Assembly (NCBI RefSeq): GCF_000400365.1 | Contig: NZ_BAOG01000035.1 | Location: forward strand, 1 to 64,000 | DNA length: 64,000 nt | Reading direction: 5' to 3' | DNA from: Vibrio jasicida CAIM 1864 = LMG 25398 | Lineage (GTDB): Bacteria; Pseudomonadota; Gammaproteobacteria; Enterobacterales; Vibrionaceae | In this document: positions 28,984-36,755 of the stretch, in pieces | How the letters are laid out: every line of letters begins with the position of its first letter | How positions within the stretch are numbered: the first letter of the stretch is position 1 | Position numbers and translations under genes: made by a program | Notes under the pieces: generated by a model | Seen by the model: only the letters and a program-made list of their open reading frames with translations | Told to the model about the DNA's origin: nothing | Databases searched by the model: none

Positions 28984-29838
28984 TTAGTACAAAATCGAGT
29001 AAAGTTGACGGCGGTACTTACTTGCCAGCGCATTGCCTTGGCCAAGTGCGCTCAAGATATCCATAAAGACTTTCTTCACTTCACCATCTTGTGCGCCTAG
29101 GTTGGTCTTAAGAATGTTCCAAAGCAGCTCTAACGCTTCTTCATCGCGACCTACTTGGTTGTACTGAACCGCAAGTTCACACGCCAATTCAATGTTATCA
29201 GGGTTTGCTGCTAGTTCTTGTTCAAGACGTTGAAGCTCTGGGCTTTCTGCTGCTTGAAGATGCAGGTCTAACTTCGCGATCAAACCTTTGTAGTAGTTGT
29301 CTTGATATTCCAGCGGAATCGCGCTTAACAGCGTTTGTGCCAATTCAAACTGTTTGGTTTCTAGCAAGCAATCTGCCATCGCCAGTTTCACGTCGCCACG
29401 GTTTTGAAGCTCTTCCGATAGCGTTTGTAGAATCGCTAATGCTTGAGCGTGCTCACCTTGTTGAAGCAATTCACTTGCTTGCTTCAACTGCATCTCATCT
29501 TGGCTTGGTAGATGCTTTTGCAGCATTGCTGTAATCGCATCAATAGGCTGAGGACCACCCATACCATCGACGGCTTGGCCGTTCATGAATAATGCGATGG
29601 TTGGTAGCACTTGCACGCCAAATTGAGAAGCAAGAGCAGGTTGCTGTTCACAGTTCAATAGAGCAAGGGTAAATGCGCCGTTGTATTGCTGAGTCAGCAT
29701 TTGTAGATCAGGAATCACTTGTGCGCTTTCTGGTTGAGCGCTCGCCCAAAAGTGGATCAATACAGGCGTGTTCATTGACCCTTCAAGCGTTTCACGGAAG
29801 TTTTGTTCTGTTAACTCAACGATAAATGGGGATTGCAT
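28984..29838 (-). CDS. cnoX: chaperedoxin CnoX (YbbN), thioredoxin-TPR protein
   Basis: A 284-residue cytoplasmic protein with an N-terminal thioredoxin fold (about residues 1-108) and C-terminal TPR-like helices, the CnoX/YbbN architecture. In E. coli it holds unfolded substrates after oxidative stress and hands them to GroEL or DnaK. The usual CxxC position reads Q35-P-E-S38 in FWASAQPESAQV, so both cysteines are absent. E. coli keeps the second one. The cis-proline (VLPTIALFMNG) is present. It is followed upstream by ybbO, the same pair as in E. coli, with a 455-bp gap between them. Confidence 0.9.
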   Translation of the reverse strand: MQSPFIVELTEQNFRETLEGSMNTPVLIHFWASAQPESAQVIPDLQMLTQQYNGAFTLALLNCEQQPALASQFGVQVLPTIALFMNGQAVDGMGGPQPIDAITAMLQKHLPSQDEMQLKQASELLQQGEHAQALAILQTLSEELQNRGDVKLAMADCLLETKQFELAQTLLSAIPLEYQDNYYKGLIAKLDLHLQAAESPELQRLEQELAANPDNIELACELAVQYNQVGRDEEALELLWNILKTNLGAQDGEVKKVFMDILSALGQGNALASKYRRQLYSILY

Positions 29839-29916
29839 CAGAGTATCCTTGCTTTTTGTTTCTTGTCGTTGATTGTAGATATGGAGTTGATATTTGGGAA
29901 ATTCAAGCGATAGAAA

Positions 29917-30030
29917 GGAAAAACGCTGCCGAAGCAGCGTATTCCTGATAGCAAGCGAAAGTGCTATTAAATTTGGCTAGTCCAGCACGCTTTAGAAAGT
30001 CTTGTTAGACGTTATAGTGGTGTGCTGGGT
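29917..30030 (-). ncRNA. candidate small RNA with three hairpins and terminator
   Basis: The gap between ybbO and cnoX contains, on the minus strand in order, a long-range stem CCAGCAC/GTGCTGG (30022-30028 with 29982-29988), the hairpin ATAGCA/TGCTAT (29948-29953 with 29962-29967) and a strong Rho-independent terminator: ACGCTGC, a TTCG tetraloop, GCAGCGT and a T run, 29919-29940. Three hairpins ending in a terminator in a 455-bp gap is a typical sRNA layout. It could instead be the 3' untranslated region of ybbO or a terminator for it. Upstream there is TTGACC but only a weak -10. A 21-codon frame at 30037-30102 precedes it. The rest of the gap shows nothing clear. Confidence 0.4.
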
Positions 30031-30293
30031 GTGGTATCAAAATAGGATGAACATGGTCAACACTACACCCACACTAAGCCAGTTAAGCTGATTTAATGTC
30101 ATTATTGTCTCGCGAAAATACAAAACAGAAAGGGTGGCGATACCAAATCTAAAGTGAGTATCCACATCGCGTTCAGGCACGATGGATGAAGATACTAACC
30201 TAGAAATTGATTCGAACATTGAGGCTTTCTTAACCTACATGCTCATAATGACATCACATTGTTACGGTAAAATTACATCGTGATAAAAATTTT

Positions 30294-31121
30294 TTATGCT
30301 GCTTGTCGCAAAATCTTATCAAGAATACGAGTTGGTAACAGGCGCTTCAATACCGCAAAAACTTTGGTCGGTGTGGTGATTCGGTAACGGATTTTGGGTT
30401 TATCACTGGTGAGTGCGTGAAGTACCGGCTGAATACAAGACTCAGCTGGAAGGACAAATTTGTTGTTCGACTTGTCGTTATCCAAACGCTGCTTTTGTCC
30501 TTCGTAAGCCGCTCTGTGGGCACTGTTTTCCACATCAATCCACTGCTCAAAAGCTTTTAAGGCATTTTGTCTAAACTGGGTTTCTATTGGGCCGGGTTCG
30601 ATCAGTGCAACTTTGATGTTGGTGTCCATCAATTCCAAACGTAGCGTGTCTGTCCAGCCTTCAAGAGCGAACTTAGAGGCGTTATAGGCACCACGATATT
30701 TCATCGCCGCAAACCCTAGCACAGAGCTGTTTTGGATGATTCTTCCTTCACCCTGTTTGCGCATGTGTGGCAACACTTCTCTTACGAGTTGGTGCCAGCC
30801 AAAAAAGTTGGTCTGAAATTGTGCTTGAAGTGCTTCTGTCGGTAGATCTTCTAATGCGCCAGGTTGTCCGTAAGCGCCATTGTTAAACACGGCATAGAGT
30901 GTCCCCTCGGCCAGTTCCAGAGCTGTTGAAACTCCAGCAGAAATACTTTGAGGATCATTAAGATCTAACTGAATGCAGATTAAGCCTTCACTGGTTAAGC
31001 GTTGAACGTCTTGCTCGTTGCGACACGAGGCAATAACGTGAAAGCCCTCTTTTTGTAAAGCGTGGGCACACACGTAACCGATGCCTGTAGAGCATCCGGT
31101 GATTAAAACTGACTTTTTCAT
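30294..31121 (-). CDS. ybbO: short-chain dehydrogenase YbbO-like
   Basis: A 275-residue SDR oxidoreductase. The NADP-binding motif is TGCSTGIG (about residues 8-15), the NNGAYG region follows the Rossmann core, and the catalytic Ser and Tyr-x-x-x-Lys are in QNSSVLGF and YNASK. The C-terminus (VLKRLLPTRILDKIL) closely resembles E. coli YbbO, and the neighbour cnoX is the same. YbbO is reported to reduce aldehydes; the substrate here is inferred only. The gene lies 37 bp downstream of yfcH on the same strand, so the two may be cotranscribed. Confidence 0.85.
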   Translation of the reverse strand: MKKSVLITGCSTGIGYVCAHALQKEGFHVIASCRNEQDVQRLTSEGLICIQLDLNDPQSISAGVSTALELAEGTLYAVFNNGAYGQPGALEDLPTEALQAQFQTNFFGWHQLVREVLPHMRKQGEGRIIQNSSVLGFAAMKYRGAYNASKFALEGWTDTLRLELMDTNIKVALIEPGPIETQFRQNALKAFEQWIDVENSAHRAAYEGQKQRLDNDKSNNKFVLPAESCIQPVLHALTSDKPKIRYRITTPTKVFAVLKRLLPTRILDKILRQAA

Positions 31122-31158
31122 AGTAAGGGGCTCACTGGGAGGTAGTGAGCCTTATGAT

Positions 31159-32076
31159 TCAACAACTTCTGTCTTGAAGCAAGTTCTTGAGTGCGGGTTC
31201 AACTCTTGAGTAGCTGAACTTGAAACCGAGCTCGGTCAGTTTCTTAGGCTTAGCGCGAATGCTATCAAACAGTAAGCACGATGACTCTCCCATCGCCATG
31301 TTCATCACCCATTTAGGAGTAAACAGGATATGCGGTCGCTTGAGGGTTTTCGCCAGTGTACCGCTAAAGATTCGGTTGCTGACAGGGTGGGGGGCGCACA
31401 AGTTGAACTCACCATGAGCATGTGGGGTCTCAAGTAGGTACATGATAGCGCGAACCATATCCAGAATATGAATCCAAGGCATGTACTGTTTACCGCTTCC
31501 CATCGGCCCACCTACACCTAGTTTGTAGGGCATCAGCATTTTTGCCAACGCACCTCCATTTTGACCGAGGACAACACCAGTACGAATTAAACACACTCGT
31601 GTTTGTTCAGATTCTGCACGCTTGGCAATTTGCTCCCAACGAGCACACACAGAATGAGCGAAAGCATCGCTATTCACGTGTAAGCACTCATCAAACGGGT
31701 GGTCTTGCTGGTCACCGTAATAGCCAACCGCAGAGCCGCTAATAAATACCATTGGTGGCTCGGTACTGGCGTGAATCAATTCAACGATCCGCTCGGTCAC
31801 TTTCCACCGACTGTTACAAATGACCTCTTTCTGTTCCTTGCTCCAGCGTTTATCTGCAATCGGTTCGCCGGCAAGGTTAATCACCGCATCGACGTCATTG
31901 AGATCTTCAATCGAATCAAGGGAGTCGAGGTATTCTATATTACCGACATCAGCATGCTGTAGGCGTTGCTTCGCCTGCTCTGGGGTGCGAGTAAGCAGCA
32001 TGACTTGATGCGTGGTAAGCAGTTTAAGTAACTCAGAGCCAATAAAGCCTGTACCACCGGTCAGTAATATCTTCAT
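31159..32076 (-). CDS. yfcH: TIGR01777-type NAD-dependent epimerase (YfcH-like)
   Basis: A 305-residue extended SDR-type protein. It has the Rossmann motif TGGTGFIGSELLKLL at residues 6-20, NLAGEPIADKRW with the family tryptophan, FISGSAVGYYGD and the C-terminal DUF1731-type end (ELGFKFSYSRVEPALKNLL). The family is widespread and has no settled substrate. E. coli YfcH is the nearest namesake. It is divergent from the DUF1538 operon across 258 bp and precedes ybbO by 37 bp. Confidence 0.88.
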   Translation of the reverse strand: MKILLTGGTGFIGSELLKLLTTHQVMLLTRTPEQAKQRLQHADVGNIEYLDSLDSIEDLNDVDAVINLAGEPIADKRWSKEQKEVICNSRWKVTERIVELIHASTEPPMVFISGSAVGYYGDQQDHPFDECLHVNSDAFAHSVCARWEQIAKRAESEQTRVCLIRTGVVLGQNGGALAKMLMPYKLGVGGPMGSGKQYMPWIHILDMVRAIMYLLETPHAHGEFNLCAPHPVSNRIFSGTLAKTLKRPHILFTPKWVMNMAMGESSCLLFDSIRAKPKKLTELGFKFSYSRVEPALKNLLQDRSC

Positions 32077-32334
32077 GTTATCCCTTTGATTGTAAAACTA
32101 TTCAAACATTATAGTCGTTAACGGCCTAGCATGATCATTTCAATGACTTGCGTTGTCGATTTTATTATTAGTTCCTAAGCAGTTAGAAGCGTTTTGTTGT
32201 GAAGCGATATGAAGCTCACAATTTGAATAAATGTAACAAGATGTTATTAATCATCGAGTGCGGCTCACACTTAGTTGCAGGAAACTGTGTCATGCTGACT
32301 TTAAAGGAAGATGACATTAGGGTAGGAGGCGTAT

Positions 32335-33069
32335 ATGGAAGCATTTTTTGCTCTGTTTCGAGCCTTACTCAGCAGTGCTCGCGACCTACTACCTATCGTT
32401 CTTGTTATTACCTTTTTTCAGCTCGTTGTTTTGCAAGAGCCACTCCCTAATCTTGTCTCCATTCTATTTGGCCTTCTTTTGGTTATTCTCGGCTTGACCT
32501 TCTTTATCTTTGGTTTGGAGCTTGGGTTATTCCCGATTGGCGAAAACATGGCGCAAGCTTTTGCCAGTAAAGGCAGCGTGTTTTGGCTGTTGATTTTCGC
32601 ATTCTGCTTAGGCTTCGGTACAACCATTGCTGAACCAGCATTGACTGCTGTAGCGGAAGAAGCTTCGGAGGTGGCGGCTGAGGGAGGGATGATTGCCAAT
32701 ACTGAGCAATCAATGGAGGAATACGCAGATGGCTTGCGCTTAACGGTTGCTTTGTCGGTGGGCGTGGCGATTGTATTAGGCGTACTTCGGATTCTAAAAG
32801 GTTGGCCGATTCAGTACATGATCATCGGAGGCTACATCGGCGTTGTGATACTGACGGGATTTGCGCCGGAATCTATCATCGGTGTGGCTTACGATTCTGG
32901 CGGTGTGACGACTTCTACCATCACGGTGCCTCTGGTTACTGCTCTTGGGGTTGGGCTCGCGTCGGCGATCAAAGGACGTAACCCCATGATAGATGGCTTT
33001 GGTTTGATCGCTTTTGCCTCCTTGTTACCGATGATGTTTGTGATGGTTTATGGGATGGTGGTGGCATGA
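32335..33069 (+). CDS. DUF1538 integral membrane protein, first copy
   Basis: A 244-residue polytopic membrane protein of the DUF1538 family, whose function is not known to me. I count about six to seven hydrophobic segments. Two conserved polar-and-glycine stretches break helices: [17 protein letters not shown] (about 99-115) and [20 protein letters not shown], followed by [16 protein letters not shown]. Both recur in the next gene. Such re-entrant-like motifs are common in transporters. TAGGAGG lies 7 bases before the ATG. It starts a tightly packed operon of four genes, and its stop overlaps the second copy by 4 bp. Confidence 0.88.
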   Translation: MEAFFALFRALLSSARDLLPIVLVITFFQLVVLQEPLPNLVSILFGLLLVILGLTFFIFGLELGLFPIGENMAQAFASKGSVFWLLIFAFCLGFGTTIAEPALTAVAEEASEVAAEGGMIANTEQSMEEYADGLRLTVALSVGVAIVLGVLRILKGWPIQYMIIGGYIGVVILTGFAPESIIGVAYDSGGVTTSTITVPLVTALGVGLASAIKGRNPMIDGFGLIAFASLLPMMFVMVYGMVVA

Positions 33070-33857
33070 TTTCCTTTGCGCATTTCATCGATACTTTTAT
33101 CTCAACCATCACTGATGTGGTTCCTATCGCGACCATTATCTTCGGTTTTCAGTTGGCAGTGCTGCGCCGTCCAGTTTCAAACTTACCCAAAGTAATACTT
33201 GGCTTTGGGTACGTTATTTTAGGGTTATCGTTATTTTTGCTTGGTTTGGAAATGGCGCTGTTTCCACTTGGTGAAACCATGGCGACTCAATTGACTGCAC
33301 CAGCCTTCTTGCTGGAATTTAAAGTCTCAATCGGCCAAGCCTTGAGTTGGGTTGATTATTACTGGGTGTACATCTTCGCTTTCTTTATCGGTTTTAGTAC
33401 CACCATAGCGGAGCCTTCTCTTATCGCGGTCGCCATTAAAGCTAATCAAGTGTCTGGTGGCAGCATCAGTGTGAACGGGTTACGTGTTGCTGTTGCTTTA
33501 GGTGTCGCGGTTGGCATTGCGTTGGGCAGTTACCGAATCGTAGTGGGCGATCCGATTCATTATTACATCATTGCAGGTTACATCGTGGTGGTGATTCAAA
33601 CCTTTTACGCGCCAAAGCTAATCGTTCCTTTGGCTTACGATTCGGGTGGCGTGACGACGTCCACGGTCACAGTGCCTTTGGTTACGGCGCTTGGCTTGGG
33701 GTTGGCATCGACGGTTCCGGGACGAAACCCCATGATAGATGGCTTTGGTTTGATCGCCTTTGCCAGTTTATTCCCAATAATTTCTGTCATGGGCTATGCC
33801 CAAATCACCCAGTGGTTAAACAAAGAGACTGCGGAGGAAAAAGAGAATGCGCTTTAA
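33066..33857 (+). CDS. DUF1538 integral membrane protein, second copy
   Basis: A 263-residue paralogue of the preceding gene, with the same order of motifs: [17 protein letters not shown], then [20 protein letters not shown], and [16 protein letters not shown]. It starts 4 bp inside the first copy (ATGA), so the two are translationally coupled and probably make a heterodimeric membrane complex. The first halves differ more than the signature blocks. About seven hydrophobic segments are visible. A transport function is inferred from topology and from the PII-like and CBS partners downstream. Confidence 0.88.
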   Translation: MISFAHFIDTFISTITDVVPIATIIFGFQLAVLRRPVSNLPKVILGFGYVILGLSLFLLGLEMALFPLGETMATQLTAPAFLLEFKVSIGQALSWVDYYWVYIFAFFIGFSTTIAEPSLIAVAIKANQVSGGSISVNGLRVAVALGVAVGIALGSYRIVVGDPIHYYIIAGYIVVVIQTFYAPKLIVPLAYDSGGVTTSTVTVPLVTALGLGLASTVPGRNPMIDGFGLIAFASLFPIISVMGYAQITQWLNKETAEEKENAL

Positions 33858-34197
33858 ACTAATACTGGCCTTTGTAGAGGATAGCAAGACCGATAAAGTG
33901 CTGGATGCGGCTCGTGATGCAGGGGCAACGGGTGCCACGGTGATTAACAACGCACGAGGGCAAGGTTTAAACCAAAAACGCACCTTCTTTGGATTGACTT
34001 TAGAAGTGCAAAAAGACGTGTTGTTGTTTGTTGTTGAAGAGCATTTATCCAGGCACATACTAGAGACAATCAGCGAGGTCGGAGAGTTCGACCAAGAGTC
34101 AGGCCAAGGCATTGCCGTACAAATTGATGTCGAGGATGCGGTTGGCGTCGCGCACCAAGTAGAAAAACTGACCAAAGTGGTAGAGGACGAATTATGA
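33847..34197 (+). CDS. PII-like signalling protein
   Basis: A 116-residue protein with the size and strand pattern of the PII superfamily ([26 protein letters not shown], described as the beta1-alpha1 region). The key residues of classical GlnB/GlnK are changed. The T-loop is shortened and lacks the modified tyrosine. The B-loop, TGKIGDGK in GlnB, reads DQESGQGI, so both lysines are gone. The C-loop arginines are not seen. It should therefore bind a different ligand or none. The ATG lies 11 bp inside the second DUF1538 gene and has GGAGG upstream. Membrane partners next to a PII protein recall AmtB-GlnK and SbtA-SbtB. Confidence 0.85.
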   Translation: MRFKLILAFVEDSKTDKVLDAARDAGATGATVINNARGQGLNQKRTFFGLTLEVQKDVLLFVVEEHLSRHILETISEVGEFDQESGQGIAVQIDVEDAVGVAHQVEKLTKVVEDEL

Positions 34198-34601
34198 GTA
34201 ATCACGAGTTAATTCGAGTCAGAGACGTGATGGCTGCAACGTATATCATTGTAGATGGGTTAATCACGGTTCATGAAGGTATTACGTTAGCGAAAAGGAG
34301 TGAAGTTAAAGCGCTGGTGATTAATAAGCGTGATAGCGATGATGAATATGGCATTGTTCTGATGAACGATATCGCTAAAAAAGTTCTGGCAAAAAATCGT
34401 TCTCCGCAACGAACCAATCTTTATGAAATCATGACTAAACCAGCACTGTCCGTCGATCCCAACATGAATGTGAAATATTGCGCACGCTTATTTGAACGAT
34501 TTGGTATTAGTCGCGCACCAGTGATTGAAAATGGTGAGGTCATTGGCATGGTGAGTTACAACAACATTGTGATTAATGGTATGGCGAGAGAAGAGGTATA
34601 G
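34194..34601 (+). CDS. CBS-domain-pair protein
   Basis: A 135-residue protein made of two CBS motifs (about residues 8-65, VRDVMAATYIIVDGLITVHEG, and 74-132, IMTKPALSVDPNMNVKYCARL then RAPVIENGEVIGMVSYNNI). CBS pairs bind adenine nucleotides and often sense energy charge for transporters or enzymes. No other domain is present, so it should act on a partner, most likely the DUF1538 complex or the PII-like protein encoded just upstream. It overlaps the PII gene by 4 bp (ATGA). It ends the operon. A terminator is not obvious in the following 160 bp. Confidence 0.88.
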   Translation: MSNHELIRVRDVMAATYIIVDGLITVHEGITLAKRSEVKALVINKRDSDDEYGIVLMNDIAKKVLAKNRSPQRTNLYEIMTKPALSVDPNMNVKYCARLFERFGISRAPVIENGEVIGMVSYNNIVINGMAREEV

Positions 34602-34764
34602 GCGGCTCTTTTCGTTAATGGCTCAATAGAGGGTAAGAACGGAAACATTCTCATCACAGCGACAAATAGCAAACCGAGTAATAATTACTTATTTGTGCCA
34701 TTGCATATCCGTAAACTGAGGCTTATTCTTTGAGAATTAAAGAAATAATTGAGGATGTCATGTC

Positions 34765-34974
34765 ATGCCGCTAGTTGCTTGCCCTGTGTGCGAGAAGCAA
34801 ATATCAAAACGAGCTCACACCTGTCCAGGATGTGGAGAGCCAGACCCACTAAACCACCTAGCCAAGTCTAAGTTTTTATCGATGATATTTTGGGCTGTAA
34901 TCCTTGTGGGGGCCGGTTATTTTGCTTGGTTCTACTTGGTGCCAATGTTGGTTGAAATGCTTCGTAATCACTAG
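34765..34974 (+). CDS. small zinc-ribbon membrane protein
   Basis: A 69-residue protein with an N-terminal zinc ribbon (C-P-V-C at about 7-10 and C-P-G-C at about 20-23) followed by one membrane helix (about 37-60, MIFWAVILVGAGYFAWFYLV). Proteins of this layout are common, unassigned and often called zinc-ribbon domain proteins. It stands between the DUF1538 operon and yfcE and may be independent of both. The ATG was chosen because MPLVACPVCEK starts directly at the ribbon. The Shine-Dalgarno match is weak (GAGGA, 10 bases upstream). Confidence 0.7.
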   Translation: MPLVACPVCEKQISKRAHTCPGCGEPDPLNHLAKSKFLSMIFWAVILVGAGYFAWFYLVPMLVEMLRNH

Positions 34975-35044
34975 TTTTGTACTTTGGTTGAGCTTCTATA
35001 AGAATGCCGTAGAATACCCTCATACATTTTGAGGAGACGATGTC

Positions 35045-35590
35045 GTGAAACTATTTTTTGCCTCAGACTTGCATGGCTCTTTGCCGGCAACCGAAGAAAC
35101 TATCCAGCTTTATTTGGCCTCTGGTGCTGACCATCTCATCTTATTGGGTGATACGTTAAACCACGGGCCAAGAAATCCAATCCCAGAAGGTTACAACCCG
35201 CCACAAGTCGCAGAGTTACTTAATCAATATAGTGAGCAGATCATCTCTGTTCGTGGTAATTGTGACAGTGAAGTTGACCAAATGCTGTTGAACTTCCCAA
35301 TGATGACGGAATACGCATGGCTGCTATTGGAGTCGGGTAAGCGTATGTTCCTCACTCATGGTCATTTATACAACAGTACAAAACGCCCGCCATTGCGTGA
35401 AGGCGACATCATTGCTCATGGTCATACTCATGTTCCAGTGGCAGAGATGCAAGAAGGTGCGATCATCTTTAATCCGGGATCAATGACCTTCCCAAGAAAT
35501 GGCTTGTCACGTAGCTATGGTTTGATGGAAGGCAATACGCTGACTGTGCAAACACCAGAAGGTGAAGTGCTGGCTCAGACTACGATTTAG
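35045..35590 (+). CDS. yfcE: phosphodiesterase YfcE
   Basis: A 181-residue calcineurin-like metallophosphoesterase. The dinuclear metal motifs are present in order: ASDLHGS, GDTLNHGP, RGNCDSE, THGHLYN and AHGHTHVP. E. coli YfcE has the same length and hydrolyses phosphodiester model substrates. The start is GTG at 35045, with GAGGAGA 7 bases upstream. The ATG at 35040 runs into TGA at once, so GTG is the only choice. It ends before a terminator shared with the convergent gene. Confidence 0.93.
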   Translation: MKLFFASDLHGSLPATEETIQLYLASGADHLILLGDTLNHGPRNPIPEGYNPPQVAELLNQYSEQIISVRGNCDSEVDQMLLNFPMMTEYAWLLLESGKRMFLTHGHLYNSTKRPPLREGDIIAHGHTHVPVAEMQEGAIIFNPGSMTFPRNGLSRSYGLMEGNTLTVQTPEGEVLAQTTI

Positions 35591-35632
35591 TGATCGAGTT
35601 ATCGAATAAATCGTGAATTGGATAAAGAAGTA

Positions 35633-35657
35633 AGGGAGCCAATTGGCTCCCTATTTT
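35633..35657. terminator. terminator between yfcE and the SelW-like gene
   Basis: The stem AGGGAGCC/GGCTCCCT has loop AATT and is followed by ATTTTG on the plus strand. It serves yfcE; the convergent gene's stop lies inside it. Confidence 0.75.
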
Positions 35658-35929
35658 GTATCTGAATGACCTAAATCGCGCTCTGGATCGATGATGTCTC
35701 TTACGCGTTGTTTTAGGATTTTGGCTTCAGGGAAACCCCCGTCTTTTTTACGTTCCCAAATCTGGACGCCATTGCAAAAAATCTCAAAACGGCCACCCGT
35801 ATCAGGATGTAAGCTGACGGTTTCAATCTCTTCACTGAACGTGTGAAGCAATTCTTGTGATAGCCAAGTTGAACGCAACATCCAATTGCACTGACGACAG
35901 TAGTGAATGTCTATGATGGCTTTATCCAT
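35651..35929 (-). CDS. SelT/SelW/SelH-family (Rdx) protein
   Basis: A 92-residue thioredoxin-like protein of the Rdx family. The redox motif C-R-Q-C lies at residues 11-14 (IHYCRQCNW), where eukaryotic SelW has a selenocysteine. LHPDTGGRFEIFCNGVQIW and DGGFPEAKILKQRVRD are family features. The role in bacteria is not established; a thiol redox function is likely. It follows the TSUP gene by 23 bp on the same strand, so the two probably share a transcript. Confidence 0.88.
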   Translation of the reverse strand: MDKAIIDIHYCRQCNWMLRSTWLSQELLHTFSEEIETVSLHPDTGGRFEIFCNGVQIWERKKDGGFPEAKILKQRVRDIIDPERDLGHSDTK

Positions 35930-35952
35930 TTCTTATTTCCTTTCTTTAAATA

Positions 35953-36729
35953 CTAAAGCAGTAGCTTTATTCCCACCGCAAAGGTGAGGATCTCAAACGC
36001 GATTTTGATAACTCGATTGCTGTACTTTGTCGCCGCCCATGCACCTAAGCTGCCGCCTAAAAATGAACTCACTAATAAAACCGGTAACCAGGCCCAATGA
36101 ATTGGTGCTCCGGCTTGTACCACTGCGACGCCACCGATACCATTCCAAAACAGACCGACACAAATCATTGTATAGGCCACCGCTTGCTTGTAGTCGTAAC
36201 CAAACCAACGCACAAGGAAAAGGGTAACAAGCAAGCCAGAGCCGGCAGTCAACGAGCCATTCACTATACCAATGAACATCAAACCTAACCCGCCGACTAT
36301 CCAGCCAAAGGTATCGCGATGAGTTGGTATCTCTGTCTGCCCCAACTGTTTCTTGAAGCGAGAGTAAATTCCAAGAGCAAGGATCATCGCCCCGAGCATT
36401 TTCTCGGCGATGTTATCAGGAATTTGGACAATCAGGTTTGCGCCAATCACGACTCCAATGCTGCCCACCAGAATCAGATAAAGCGCGACTTTAGGTTTTA
36501 TAGTCCCGGCTTTTAGATGCGTACTCGCAGCACCAAGTCCAAGGGCAACGGAAGCGACTTTATGCGTTCCTAGTGCGACGGAGAAAGGCAAGCCAAGGAA
36601 GATCAATAACGGAAATTGCAGTAACCCAGCGCCACCACCAGAGAAGGAAGCGAGCGTATTTGCGATAAGAGAACCAAAGAAGAGGGTAAGGGTATCTAGC
36701 CAGTCCATGTCCAAAATAAAAGGGGGCAT
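35953..36729 (-). CDS. TSUP-family (TauE/SafE) anion permease
   Basis: A 258-residue polytopic membrane protein of the sulfite exporter TauE/SafE type, with eight or so hydrophobic segments and the family hallmarks SGGGAGLLQFPLL near the N-terminus and NGSLTAGSGLLVTLFLVRWFG in the second half. Substrates in the family include sulfite and organosulfonates; none can be assigned here. The start is uncertain: the ATG at 36729 sits in the loop of the toxS terminator hairpin, and the AAGGGGG that would be its ribosome-binding site is one arm of that hairpin. ATG at 36708 is the alternative and has no good site. Confidence 0.88.
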   Translation of the reverse strand: MPPFILDMDWLDTLTLFFGSLIANTLASFSGGGAGLLQFPLLIFLGLPFSVALGTHKVASVALGLGAASTHLKAGTIKPKVALYLILVGSIGVVIGANLIVQIPDNIAEKMLGAMILALGIYSRFKKQLGQTEIPTHRDTFGWIVGGLGLMFIGIVNGSLTAGSGLLVTLFLVRWFGYDYKQAVAYTMICVGLFWNGIGGVAVVQAGAPIHWAWLPVLLVSSFLGGSLGAWAATKYSNRVIKIAFEILTFAVGIKLLL

Positions 36730-36740
36730 CTTGCCCCCTT
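36709..36740 (-). terminator. terminator of toxRS overlapping the next start codon
   Basis: The arms AAGGGGGCA and TGCCCCCTT pair over 9 bp with a 3-base loop and are followed in the minus direction by TTATTTTG. It lies 16 bp after the toxS stop. The ATG of the TSUP gene is inside the hairpin. Confidence 0.8.
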
Positions 36741-36755
36741 ATCATCGAATCAAAA

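Noticed and set aside
29990-30020. Sequence resembling half of an integron attC site (ATAACGTCTAAC on the minus strand)
   Set aside because: No matching second core site with the right spacing and no cassette structure around it.
30037-30219. 60-codon open frame (or its last 21 codons, MTLNQLNWLSVGVVLTMFILF split as a hydrophobic peptide) on the minus strand
   Set aside because: The short form could be a membrane peptide, but the ribosome-binding site is weak and nothing supports expression. It is mentioned only as context for the candidate small RNA.
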